Below are positions 17,344 to 25,561 of a stretch of DNA of 46,188 nucleotides, one piece after another. The stretch spans positions 1 through 46,188 of the forward strand of contig JAAYZX010000110.1 of NCBI GenBank assembly GCA_012514635.1. The letters are read 5' to 3'. The stretch is from Actinomycetota bacterium (lineage in GTDB: Bacteria; Actinomycetota; Thermoleophilia; RBG-16-64-13). A program made the translations under genes and the position numbers. The notes beneath the pieces were generated by a model that had not been told where the DNA came from, ran no database searches, and saw only the letters and a list, made by a program, of their open reading frames with translations. Position 1 is the first letter of the stretch; each line of letters starts with the position of its first letter.

Positions 17344-17474
17344 GGGCGGGGGCGCCGGCCGGGGTGGTGGCGGTCGGAGTGGCGGCGCCCACCGAAGCAA
17401 CAGTGGCAACCGGGGCCGGCGCGGCTTCAGTCGGCACCACACCGGCCCGTGCCGTCTCACCGAGCACACCATGA
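17301..17474 (+). other. Ala/Val/Thr-rich open frame overlapping the gmd end and GT4 start
   Basis: A 57-codon frame opens with ATG at 17301 inside gmd, in the -1 register, and ends in TGA at 17472-17474, overlapping the GT4 ATG as ATGA. It encodes a low-complexity peptide with stretches such as 'AGAPAGVVAVGVAAPTEAT'. It fills the otherwise non-coding 127 bases between gmd and the GT4 gene. It could be a lost or programmed-frameshift tail of gmd, a separate small protein, or chance in GC-rich DNA. No ribosome binding site was seen for its ATG. Confidence 0.25.
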
Positions 17475-18736
17475 CCCCCAAACCACTTCGGATCCTGTTT
17501 GACGCGCGCATGGCTTCATGGGGCGGGGTGGGCAGGTACACCACCGGGCTGCTGGGCGGCTTGGCCGAGCTGACCGAGGAGTTGAGTCTGGATCTGACCG
17601 CCCTCCGCATGCCCGCAGACACACACTTGTTCGCGCAAAACGCGCTTGATCGAGTCCACTGGCTCAACTGCAAACACGGCCCGTGGACACTCCGTGGGCT
17701 CCAGGAGGCCGGACGCGCGGCCGCACAACACACGGATGTCTTCCACGCGCCCCACATCATGCTGTTTCCTCCCGGCTTCGCCGGAGCGCGGGTGGGCACC
17801 CTCCACGACGTGATACCGCTGCAGCACCCCGATACCATCTCCTCCCCCCGCAAGCGCATGGCGTACCGGGCCCTGCTCCGCGCGTTCGTCGCCGAGGCCG
17901 ATTGGCTGCTCTTCGGGTCGAGAAGAGCGGCTGCCGACGCCCTGGCGACAGGACTCCACCTACCTCGCTTCTCCATCATCCCTCACACGGTCGACGGCCG
18001 CTTCGGCCCGCAAGCCACCGACGAGCAACACGAGGCCTGCCGCCGGGTCGGCGTCCGCCCCGGGAGCATCATGTGGGTGGGCCCCTTCAAGAGACACAAG
18101 AATCTCGAGACGCTGATACGAGCGTACGCGCTTCTGCCGGCGACTCGACGATCGGAAGTTGACCTGGTTCTGGCGGGAGCGAACCGGAACGCGTACGGCC
18201 GCGAGTTGTCCACCCTCGCCGCAGAGCTGATCGGGCCTCGGCAACCCGGTCGAGTGTGTTTTCCTGGATACGTCCCCGATGACCTGCTACCGGCACTGCT
18301 CTCCTCGGCAGCTCTGTATGTCTTCCCCTCGCTGAGCGAAGGCTTCGGCCTACCGGCGCTGGAGGCTCGGTCCTGTAGCGCCCCCGTGGCCGCCTCAGAT
18401 ACCACCCCCGTACGCGAGTTCCTCGGCAACAACGCGTGGTACTTTGACCCCCGGAAACCGGAAGACCTGGCGGAGCTCTTAGGCACCCTCCTCAGCCCGT
18501 CCGGGCAACTGGGCAACAGGCTCGGCGCGCACCATTCATTGAACTTGGCCGTCCACACGTGGAAGCACGCTGCCTCTGTCACGATGCAGTGCTACCATCG
18601 GGCGCATTGGCTTCAGGGGCAAGACAGCCGGACCCCCCTACACCGCCTGCCGCGAGCGATTGAGAGGACCATTCCTTTTCCCTCCCCCCGAATCGGCGAC
18701 ACTACACTCACCGTCGAGGCCCGAGATCGGCCCTGA
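17471..18736 (+). CDS. Glycosyltransferase family 4
   Basis: This 421-residue GT-B enzyme has N-terminal 'ILFDARMASWGGVGRYTTGL', a pattern common in mannosyl/rhamnosyl GT4 enzymes. The donor domain has 'IMWVGPFKRHKNLETLI' and 'VFPSLSEGFGLPALEARSC' with the E-x7-E pair. The last ~40 residues ('IERTIPFPSPRIGDTT') are an extra polar tail. The neighbouring GDP-deoxysugar genes suggest a GDP-mannose or GDP-rhamnose donor, which is inference. It is followed 12 bases later by the GT2 gene. Confidence 0.9.
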   Translation: MTPKPLRILFDARMASWGGVGRYTTGLLGGLAELTEELSLDLTALRMPADTHLFAQNALDRVHWLNCKHGPWTLRGLQEAGRAAAQHTDVFHAPHIMLFPPGFAGARVGTLHDVIPLQHPDTISSPRKRMAYRALLRAFVAEADWLLFGSRRAAADALATGLHLPRFSIIPHTVDGRFGPQATDEQHEACRRVGVRPGSIMWVGPFKRHKNLETLIRAYALLPATRRSEVDLVLAGANRNAYGRELSTLAAELIGPRQPGRVCFPGYVPDDLLPALLSSAALYVFPSLSEGFGLPALEARSCSAPVAASDTTPVREFLGNNAWYFDPRKPEDLAELLGTLLSPSGQLGNRLGAHHSLNLAVHTWKHAASVTMQCYHRAHWLQGQDSRTPLHRLPRAIERTIPFPSPRIGDTTLTVEARDRP

Positions 18737-18748
18737 CACCGTGAACCG

Positions 18749-19609
18749 GTGACCGAGAAACCTCAAGCAGTAGTGATGATCAAAGAGCCTACGTTGCCCA
18801 CGTTGAAGCCACCGCCTACGCTCACCTCCGAGACGCAGCCCCGACCGACCATCGGTGTCATCATCCCCACGTGGGGCAGCCCCGGGCTCCTCAAACGGTG
18901 CCTACGGTCTCTTCTCCGTGATGCCCCGCGAACACCGGCGTCGGATGGTGTCGAGATCATCGCAGTGGACGACGGCTCCTGCGTCGAATACACCCTCCCT
19001 GAGCTCGAAGTGCCCGGAGTATCGCTAGTGCGCCGCGCCGCCCGCGGCGGGTTTGCTGCCACGTGTAATACCGGCGCCGAGCACGCCCGAAGCGAGTGGT
19101 TGGTATTTCTCAACGACGATGCGTTCGTGACCTTGCGCGACCTACGCCGGCTGGTTGCCGTTGGGGCGAGCGGGGGGGCGGCGATCATCGGACCGCAACT
19201 CATAGGGCCGGACGGCCGCAAACAGGATTCCATGGGTAGCCTCCCCTGCCCTGCAGCCATCGTGCTCACCAAGCTCGGCAGACTACTCGGTACGGAGTTC
19301 CCCGGAGCGAGCCATCGGCGTCAGATACCGGAGGAGGTGGCCTGCGAATGGGTCAGCGGTGCGTGCCTCGCCGTTCGTGCGGAGGTGTTCCGAGATGCGG
19401 GGAGCTTCGATACCGAGTTCACGTACTTCGAGGACGCCGACCTCTGCGCCCGCGTGCGCAGACAGGAAGAGACCGTCATGGCTACCTCCCGGGTGACGGT
19501 GGTGCACATAGGCGGTGCCACTTTCACCAGGATCTCCGCCCAACGGAAAGAGGCCTACCGGCGCAGCCGTCGGCTATTCTTCCGCCGGCATTGCCGGGTG
19601 TGGCCTTAG
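18749..19609 (+). CDS. Glycosyltransferase family 2 (rhamnosyltransferase-like)
   Basis: This 286-residue GT-A enzyme starts at GTG (18749). About 30 Pro/Thr-rich residues precede the catalytic domain, which begins 'GVIIPTWGSPGLLKRCLRSL'. Key motifs are 'IIAVDDGS', 'GFAATCNTGAEHA', the metal-binding 'FLNDDAF' and 'FDTEFTYFEDADLCARVRR', matching the WbbL/rhamnosyltransferase group. It ends the plus-strand block B. Its stop codon overlaps the stop of the opposing tandem-GT2 gene in the four bases TTAG, leaving no room for a terminator between them. Confidence 0.88.
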   Translation: MTEKPQAVVMIKEPTLPTLKPPPTLTSETQPRPTIGVIIPTWGSPGLLKRCLRSLLRDAPRTPASDGVEIIAVDDGSCVEYTLPELEVPGVSLVRRAARGGFAATCNTGAEHARSEWLVFLNDDAFVTLRDLRRLVAVGASGGAAIIGPQLIGPDGRKQDSMGSLPCPAAIVLTKLGRLLGTEFPGASHRRQIPEEVACEWVSGACLAVRAEVFRDAGSFDTEFTYFEDADLCARVRRQEETVMATSRVTVVHIGGATFTRISAQRKEAYRRSRRLFFRRHCRVWP

Positions 19610-21531
19610 GCGCAGGGAAATGCGCGCGGGTACCAAAGGGCAGTCTCCTGTCCCAAGTGGATGCTGTAATAAGGATCGCGAGGACAGAGCCTCTCACACA
19701 CCTCCGCGATATCGGCTCGCTCCTGCATGACCCTCACTCTCACTGTCTCTGACTCCCGCGCCAGTTCGTCATCCGAGCCTCGTGTCACCGACTCATGATG
19801 GATCAACTTCGCATACGGCGTATAGACGATGAGGCGGCCGGTTGCCCGCACCCGTAGGCAGAAGTCCACGTCGTTGTAAGCGACTCCAAACCGAGTCTCA
19901 TCAAACCCGCCGAGTTCCTTGAACAAGGCCTTGGATACGAGCAGACAGGCCGCAGTCACCGCAGAACAGTCTCTGATCAGAAGTGATTGGCCGAAATACC
20001 CGCCGTCGTCGTCCCACGTCCGTTTGAAGGCGTGGTCCGGACGGCCATGAGATCTGATGAACACCCCGGCGTGTTGAACCCGGCGATCCGGGTACAGGAG
20101 CCGTGCGCCCACCACTCCCACCTCCGGCCGCTGGGCATGCTCCAGCATCGCCTGTATCCAATCACGACTGACCACCTCGGTGTCATCGTTCAGCAGCAAC
20201 ACGTAATCGCTCTCCGCCAAATCAACCGCGTGGTTGTTGAGGGCAGAGAAGTTGAAGGGCACATCACGCTCAACGACCCGAACGTATGCATCCCGACGCA
20301 GAACGGTCAAATACTCCAAAGTGTCCGGATCCCGGCTCCCGTTGTCGACCACTATGACCGTGTAGTTGTCGTAGCTGGTGCGGCCTCTGACGCTCGTTAT
20401 ACACCGGCTCAGAAACGCAGCGTTGTCTCGTGTCGGCACAATCACGGTAACGGACGGTCGGCCCTTTATGCTCCTCTTCACACGGTAGAAGGTAGGCGCA
20501 AAGGCGTTTCCCACCCTACCCGATTGGCCCGTTGCATCCAGGTAGTCTTGAAGCGCCCGTACTCCTGCCGCTCCTGCCGCCGGCTTGGCAGCCGCCGAAC
20601 GGGCCGTGGATGTCTCCGCCGTGCGCCAGTGGTAGAGCACGCGTGGTATGTGGACGATCTGCTCGGCGGGGGTGACGATAGAGGCCCGCAGAGCGAGATC
20701 GAAATCCTGAGCTCCGTCGAAGCCCTCCCTAAGGCCTCCCAGTTGCTGAAGCAGCGAGCGGCGATATACGGTCAGGTGACAAATGTAATTCTGAGACAGA
20801 AGCAGATCCGGGTTCCAGTCCGGCTTGAAGTAAGGCGCATGTCTTATGCCGCGCACATCGATCTTGTCTTCGTCTGAGTAGATCCAATCTACATTGGGAT
20901 TTGCCTGGATCGCCCGCGCAACCTCGGTCAGCGCATTCGGAGAGAGCTCATCATCATGGTCAAGAAATGCCACGAAATCGCCTCGAACAAGAGCCAAGGC
21001 GGCATTGGTCGCAAGTGCGATGCCGGCATTGACAGGTGAGGAACTGAAGCGGATGCGACCATCCCGAGCGGCCTGCTTCTTAAGGAGATCAAGCACGCCT
21101 TCTGCCGTAGAACCATCATCGTGGATGCAGAGTTCCCAGTTGGAATAGGTCTGCCGCACCACTGATCGGATGGCAAGGCACAGCAGGTTCAAATCCGTGT
21201 TGAACACGGGCATAACGACGGATATCAACGGACGAAGTTCTTTCGGAGGCACAAGGGCAAGAGGTGCTCTCGGAGACCGATTGAATCTCAGTTCACGCTC
21301 GTTGAACAGGATCCATGAAAAATACAGAAGATGCCGCCAGCGTCCGGGGAGACGCTGGAGGATCAGACAGGCAACCGTCCTCGAGAACCCAAATGGGCCC
21401 TGCGTCTCAATGCCAGCTTTGACCTTCCAGGCATTGTCACGCAGGTAGCGCGGAAGCAGGCGCCTCGGGAAGCCCTTCGGTATCACCTTTGATGCCTCCA
21501 ATCCAAGCTGTGTCACCCTGCGGCAAATCAC
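19606..21531 (-). CDS. Tandem two-domain family 2 glycosyltransferase
   Basis: This 641-residue protein has two GT2 catalytic domains. The first (about residues 95-310) has 'ISVVMPVFNTDLNLLCLAIR', 'IHDDGS', 'FLDHDDELSP' and 'IYSDEDKID'. The second (about 355-600) has 'VTVIVPTRDNAAFLSRCI', 'VVDNGSRDPDTLEYL', 'LLLNDDTEVV' and 'YNDVDFCLRVRATGR'. Such tandem enzymes often make alternating linkages or extend chains processively. Both DXD-like motifs are intact. The start is GTG at 21531; 285 bases separate it from the preceding FkbM gene, so it may have its own promoter. It could act in the ABC-transporter pathway encoded upstream. Confidence 0.88.
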   Translation of the reverse strand: MICRRVTQLGLEASKVIPKGFPRRLLPRYLRDNAWKVKAGIETQGPFGFSRTVACLILQRLPGRWRHLLYFSWILFNERELRFNRSPRAPLALVPPKELRPLISVVMPVFNTDLNLLCLAIRSVVRQTYSNWELCIHDDGSTAEGVLDLLKKQAARDGRIRFSSSPVNAGIALATNAALALVRGDFVAFLDHDDELSPNALTEVARAIQANPNVDWIYSDEDKIDVRGIRHAPYFKPDWNPDLLLSQNYICHLTVYRRSLLQQLGGLREGFDGAQDFDLALRASIVTPAEQIVHIPRVLYHWRTAETSTARSAAAKPAAGAAGVRALQDYLDATGQSGRVGNAFAPTFYRVKRSIKGRPSVTVIVPTRDNAAFLSRCITSVRGRTSYDNYTVIVVDNGSRDPDTLEYLTVLRRDAYVRVVERDVPFNFSALNNHAVDLAESDYVLLLNDDTEVVSRDWIQAMLEHAQRPEVGVVGARLLYPDRRVQHAGVFIRSHGRPDHAFKRTWDDDGGYFGQSLLIRDCSAVTAACLLVSKALFKELGGFDETRFGVAYNDVDFCLRVRATGRLIVYTPYAKLIHHESVTRGSDDELARESETVRVRVMQERADIAEVCERLCPRDPYYSIHLGQETALWYPRAFPCA

Positions 21532-21816
21532 ACCCCAACACCATTACCATTCTATTCCACAGAGCCATGCAGAACAGCCGTCTGTCGATTCCTTTCGACG
21601 CGCGAGTGGTGCGCTCAAATGGAGTGACCGCCCTACCAGAGCACTTATATACCCCTGCTGCAGGCCTCTGCTGCGATCGCAGCCGACCATATAGTGACCC
21701 GTTTCTCTCATGGGCGGGTTCCTCTCGACGCCTTGGAGCGAGATGGAAGCAAGGATGACGATGAAGCACACCCAATCGCGAACATGGAAAGCAGCGACAC
21801 TGGGGACGGTTCTCGG
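21532..21816. other. Intergenic gap with a perfect 14-base palindrome
   Basis: The 285 bases between the FkbM-domain gene and the tandem GT2 gene hold no credible gene. A perfect palindrome GCTGCGATCGCAGC lies at 21670-21683 and a TATATAAG-like box on the minus strand lies near 21645, so a minus-strand promoter for the tandem GT2 gene is possible. No terminator with a T tract follows the FkbM stop codon. Confidence 0.3.
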
Positions 21817-23607
21817 CTATCGACAGGCAGTGCTTCTGGGTCGCAAGACAACGTCTTGCGGATAGAACCTTCCGCTCGCGAGCATGTGCTCCAGCTGCTC
21901 CAACGTCGACGGCTCAACAGTCACGAGCGCGTGCTCATGAAGGTCAAACAGCGAAATCTCGAACATCGCCGCAAGCCACTCGAGATCAGACCTCGGCAGA
22001 TGAAGGACTTCCACCAGCAACTCGCACGCCTCCAGCTCTCGCAATGCTTGGATACCGCCCCTGAGCACCTCAACCTCAGATCCCTCTACGTCTATCTTCA
22101 CGAGGGCCCGCATGGCGGAGGTATTCCCCGCTTCGTTCAGGAGGTTGGTAAGCGTTACAGCGGGCACTTCGATTCGCTCGTGCGTCTCCGGGGCATCCTC
22201 TTCAAGTGCAGCCACGCTGGTCTTGCCTGACCACTGCCTGTCAAGCAGAAGCGTTGCCGTGCCCGGACGCTGCGCCACCGCACTAGTCACGATCTCGACC
22301 TGCAGACCAGATCGGGCCAGGGTCAACTCCAGGTAGGGCAGTATGTGCGGATTTGGTTCAACGGCGACGGCCTTGCATTTCTTTGGCAAGGTGATGTTGA
22401 CGAGCATCTCGCCATAGTTGGCGCCGATGTCGAAGATGTGCGTCCACTGCTGCCCACCGACGAGCAGCCGCCACATCTCCAGGGTCGGCGGATTGAGGTC
22501 ACCCCCACTGTGTACCAGCCGCACGCCCCGTTCATCCGCGGGGTCAACGTAGATGGTGGGGCCCGTTCGCTCAATCACCGCAGGCGCCGAGCCAGGACCT
22601 CCGCTCTCGGCCTCCCCTACCCCGGTACCGGCATTGAAGGACGCTGCTAGCCGCTCGGCGAGACTGGGCACGAAAGAGACCCCACGCCGCAGAAGCCGGC
22701 GAGATCCCAGTCCCAGGCTCGTCAGCCAAGGATGGCTGCGCATCAACGCTTCCATCTTTTCGCCCCTCAGCCACGTCGATGAGGCACGGATCTCCTCATT
22801 TGTCCGTACCTGCTCTGCCAACTCCTGCTCAAGCTGTCGCATGAGCGCCATCGGTGGAACGAGGGATGCCGACGCCCTTCGGATCGCCCCAGTCTCATCT
22901 CGTCCTTGGGTGTGGGGCCAAGTGTGAAACCAGGAGGAGAAGTTGTCGATTTCCATCGCGTCCGGCACAAGCCCTGCTTGATGGAAGGCTACGTTAGCAG
23001 ACAGCTGATCGCGCCGCGAATACCGGAGTACGTAAGCCGCCCAGATCTCCCCCGTAGCCTGAACACGGGGGTCAGCGTGTCTGCGCAGCAGTATCCCTGA
23101 CCAGTAAGGGCGCTGTTTGAGGATCTCCGGAACAGACAAGAGGTAATGATTCAGCTGTTCAAGGACTCGCGCCTGATCATCTTTCCCCAGCCTAACCACC
23201 TCAAGAAACTCATCGAGGATTGAATTGCGGAAGCTGTGGTGGGGAATGCAGAAAACAGAACCTACCAGATAGCGCTCGATAACCCGCTCCGGCGGTTCGG
23301 TTAGCAGGATAGAATTGTCGATATAGAGTGACCCATCGAAATCAGGCAGGTGAACGTGCGGTCTGATCTTGATGTCCCGCTGACTACGAACCGGATCCAT
23401 GGAGAAAACCGGGGACACGAGCCGCATGGTCCAACTCTCACTGCGAAGCTCGGGGTCGTCGGTCAGGCAGAGGAAGGGGATCGACGATTCGCGCGCAACA
23501 GGCTGCTCGTTGAGGAGTTCGTACCCGCCGATCAGGATCGTGTAGACGCAAAAGCGCGGGCCCCTTTCCCCCGCCCTAGGTCCCCCTCCCGCGTTCTCGT
23601 CGTTCAT
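21817..23607 (-). CDS. Bifunctional protein: TOD1/DUF616-like glycosyltransferase plus FkbM methyltransferase
   Basis: This 596-residue protein starts at the ATG at 23607, with GGGGAGG upstream and an ATGA overlap with wzt; the open frame extends further upstream but only through wzt. Residues ~18-245 resemble TOD1/DUF616 glycosyltransferase-like domains ('VYTILIGGYELLNEQ', 'FLCLTDD', 'SLYIDNSILL', 'IPHHSFRNSILDEF'). A linker with predicted helices follows ('MRQLEQELAEQVRTNEEI'). Residues ~340-590 are an FkbM-type SAM methyltransferase with 'IFDIGANYGEMLVN' near 390 and 'LVKIDVEGSEVEVL'. A role in modifying or capping the ABC-exported glycan is inference. The first domain lacks a clear classical DXD motif. 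Confidence 0.75.
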   Translation of the reverse strand: MNDENAGGGPRAGERGPRFCVYTILIGGYELLNEQPVARESSIPFLCLTDDPELRSESWTMRLVSPVFSMDPVRSQRDIKIRPHVHLPDFDGSLYIDNSILLTEPPERVIERYLVGSVFCIPHHSFRNSILDEFLEVVRLGKDDQARVLEQLNHYLLSVPEILKQRPYWSGILLRRHADPRVQATGEIWAAYVLRYSRRDQLSANVAFHQAGLVPDAMEIDNFSSWFHTWPHTQGRDETGAIRRASASLVPPMALMRQLEQELAEQVRTNEEIRASSTWLRGEKMEALMRSHPWLTSLGLGSRRLLRRGVSFVPSLAERLAASFNAGTGVGEAESGGPGSAPAVIERTGPTIYVDPADERGVRLVHSGGDLNPPTLEMWRLLVGGQQWTHIFDIGANYGEMLVNITLPKKCKAVAVEPNPHILPYLELTLARSGLQVEIVTSAVAQRPGTATLLLDRQWSGKTSVAALEEDAPETHERIEVPAVTLTNLLNEAGNTSAMRALVKIDVEGSEVEVLRGGIQALRELEACELLVEVLHLPRSDLEWLAAMFEISLFDLHEHALVTVEPSTLEQLEHMLASGRFYPQDVVLRPRSTACR

Positions 23608-24422
23608 TCCGACCTCCCCGCGTACTCCTGCACCACCTCGGCCGATGCCCCTTCCGCGCGCACCACACCCCGGTCCAGCCACACCACCCGGTCGCAGACC
23701 TCCTGCACACGCGGTAGATCGTGGCTGACGAACAATATGGTCACACCACGCGCCTTCATCGCGGCGATGCGCGCCCGGCACTTGGCCTGGAACTGCTCGT
23801 CCCCCACGGCCAGCACCTCATCCACCAGTAGCACATCCGGGTCCACGTGCACCGCCACCGAGAAACCGAGCCGCATGTACATGCCCGACGAGTACGTCCG
23901 TACCGGCGAGTCGATGAACTGCTCCAACTCCGAGAACCCCACGATTTCGTCGAAGCGCGCCCTGACCTCGCGCCGCGTCATGCCCAGCATGGCGCCATTG
24001 ATGAAGACATTCTCGCGACCGGTCAGGTCGGGATGGAAGCCCGCACCCAATTCCAGTAGCGCCGACACCCGCCCGCGCACGCTCACCGTGCCCCGTGAGG
24101 GTTCGATCACCCGCGCCACGCACTTGAGCAGTGTACTCTTGCCGGAGCCGTTGGCACCGATCACGCCCACGGCCTCCCCCGGCTCCACGCGCATGGTCAC
24201 ACCCTGCAGCGCCCACAGATTCTCATAGCGAGCCCGCCGGAAGCGCACCAATACCTCTTTTAGGCTGTGCGTGCGATCGTGGTACAGACGGTAGTGCTCC
24301 CACAGATCGCGGATATCGATGGTGCCCACCGCCGCGCCACCCCCTGCGCCTTCCGCACCGCCAACCGCGCCGCACACACCGGCCATCGCATTCTGGCCTC
24401 CGCGGCCACCCGCACCGCCCAC
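23604..24422 (-). CDS. wzt: ABC transporter ATP-binding protein for polysaccharide export (Wzt/TagH type)
   Basis: This 272-residue cytoplasmic ATPase energises export of an undecaprenyl-linked glycan with the adjacent permease. Walker A is 'GANGSGKSTL', the Wzt-typical 'ALLELGAGFHPDLTGRENV' follows, the signature is 'YSSGMYMRLGFS', Walker B is 'VLLVDEVLAVGD' and the switch His is in 'FVSHDL'. It ends soon after the nucleotide-binding domain and so lacks the C-terminal carbohydrate-binding domain of E. coli O9a Wzt. The start is probably GTG at 24422, 7 bases after AAGGAGG; GTG at 24428 would overlap the permease stop. About 35 Gly/Ala-rich residues precede the conserved core, unusual for the family. 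Confidence 0.9.
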   Translation of the reverse strand: MGGAGGRGGQNAMAGVCGAVGGAEGAGGGAAVGTIDIRDLWEHYRLYHDRTHSLKEVLVRFRRARYENLWALQGVTMRVEPGEAVGVIGANGSGKSTLLKCVARVIEPSRGTVSVRGRVSALLELGAGFHPDLTGRENVFINGAMLGMTRREVRARFDEIVGFSELEQFIDSPVRTYSSGMYMRLGFSVAVHVDPDVLLVDEVLAVGDEQFQAKCRARIAAMKARGVTILFVSHDLPRVQEVCDRVVWLDRGVVRAEGASAEVVQEYAGRSE

Positions 24423-24424
24423 GC

Positions 24425-25207
24425 TCACACCTCCTTGGCCAGGTTGCGGGCCATGCGTGCGAAGAGCCCGTACCCCAGAGCGAAAGCGGCCACCGCCGCC
24501 ACAGCGCAATACACCAGCACATGCCACTTCGGCCAGCTCAGCCCGTACAACGACCCTCGGAACAGCGAGATCAGCGGATTCATGGGGTTCCCATACATCA
24601 GGATGGCGCGCACCGAGGCCGGGATGAACTCCAACGGGTAGATGACCGCCGTCCCGTAGAACCAGATCATCACGCCCAGCGGCACCAACTGCTGCAGGTC
24701 GCGGAAGTACACTGCCGCCGCCGAGAGGAACATGGCCACCCCTCCCGTGAACAGAAAGAGCAGCGCGGCGGCCAGCAGCACCACCGGCAAATAGGGGAGG
24801 AAGAAGTAGCCCCAGGCCAGCAGGAACGCGAACAGCACCACCAGCTCCAACCCAAAGTTAATAAGATTCGTAATAAGGATGGACAATGGTATTACCTCGC
24901 GTGGGAAGTACACCTTCTTGATCAGGTTGGCGTTCTCGATCATGGAGGTGGTGGCGCGGTTGAGCGAGAGGGCGAAGAAGTTCCACGGCAGCATCCCGGC
25001 CAAGAAGAACAGCGGGAAGTGCTCGATTCCCGCCCGGAACACGAACGAGAAGACGAACGTGAATACCAGCATGGTGACCACGGGGTTGAGGAGCGACCAG
25101 AAGAACCCCAAGGCGGAGTTCTTGTACTTGACCTTGAGCTCCCGCACCACCAATGCCCAAAGCAACTCGCGGAAGCTGTAGAGTTCTCGTAATCTGGCGA
25201 TCATCAT
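24425..25207 (-). CDS. wzm: ABC-2 type polysaccharide export permease (Wzm/TagG type)
   Basis: This 260-residue inner-membrane protein with six membrane segments partners the ATPase just downstream. The N-terminus 'LRELYSFRELLWALVVRELK' followed by 'YKNSALGFFWSLLNPVV' is the ABC-2 polysaccharide permease signature. 'GMLPWNFFALSLNRATTSMI' and 'NPMNPLISLFRGSLYG' are also conserved. The open frame continues 59 codons upstream, but that part is Arg-rich and unlike the family. ATG at 25207 or 25204 is chosen because GGAG lies directly before them and the homologous N-terminus begins there. Genes wzm, wzt and the TOD1/FkbM gene form a tightly coupled unit. Confidence 0.9.
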   Translation of the reverse strand: MMIARLRELYSFRELLWALVVRELKVKYKNSALGFFWSLLNPVVTMLVFTFVFSFVFRAGIEHFPLFFLAGMLPWNFFALSLNRATTSMIENANLIKKVYFPREVIPLSILITNLINFGLELVVLFAFLLAWGYFFLPYLPVVLLAAALLFLFTGGVAMFLSAAAVYFRDLQQLVPLGVMIWFYGTAVIYPLEFIPASVRAILMYGNPMNPLISLFRGSLYGLSWPKWHVLVYCAVAAVAAFALGYGLFARMARNLAKEV

Positions 25208-25561
25208 CTCCGCGCCGCGACGGCGTCGTCCCTCCGGTGCGCCCATGCGCAGCGGGTCATCGCGGCGGATGATAGCAGAGGCTCGGCCGCGCCTCGAGTG
25301 GCCGCGTACGTAAAACAGAAGCCCGCGGGCGACCGATCCCAAGCGGCAAACCGCCGGCATCGACCCTCCCGCCCGAGAGACCATAGTCGTCGCGAACTCC
25401 TCCCTATTTTAGTACCATACGGCCAGCATCGTAGCGGGAACGGGTATTCAGAGTTCTTCTCCTCACGCCCCGTGATTGCCGATCAAGGCCTAGGAGCAGC
25501 GGGCCGATATTGAACAAAAGAGCCAGATTCCTCCATCTCCGACAGACTAAGGGATGTGCCC
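25208..25561. promoter_or_regulatory. Divergent intergenic region, export operon versus dehydrogenase operon
   Basis: These 354 bases lie between divergently transcribed operons and must contain both promoters. On the minus strand TAAAAT near 25408-25413 could be a -10 box. I see no convincing hexamer pair for the plus strand. AAGGGA 7 bases before the ATG at 25562 is the dehydrogenase ribosome binding site. The Arg-rich upstream extension of the permease frame in this stretch looks non-coding. Confidence 0.35.

Noticed and set aside
19987-20877. 296-codon plus-strand open frame
   Set aside because: Antisense to the tandem GT2 gene, whose two domains are intact on the other strand.
21672-21681. 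GCGATCGC-containing palindrome resembling cyanobacterial HIP1
   Set aside because: A single copy was noticed in the window and nothing else suggests a cyanobacterium.
24131-25192. 353-codon plus-strand open frame
   Set aside because: It is antisense to the wzt and wzm genes and consists of His/Arg/Gln/Pro-rich sequence with no domain pattern.
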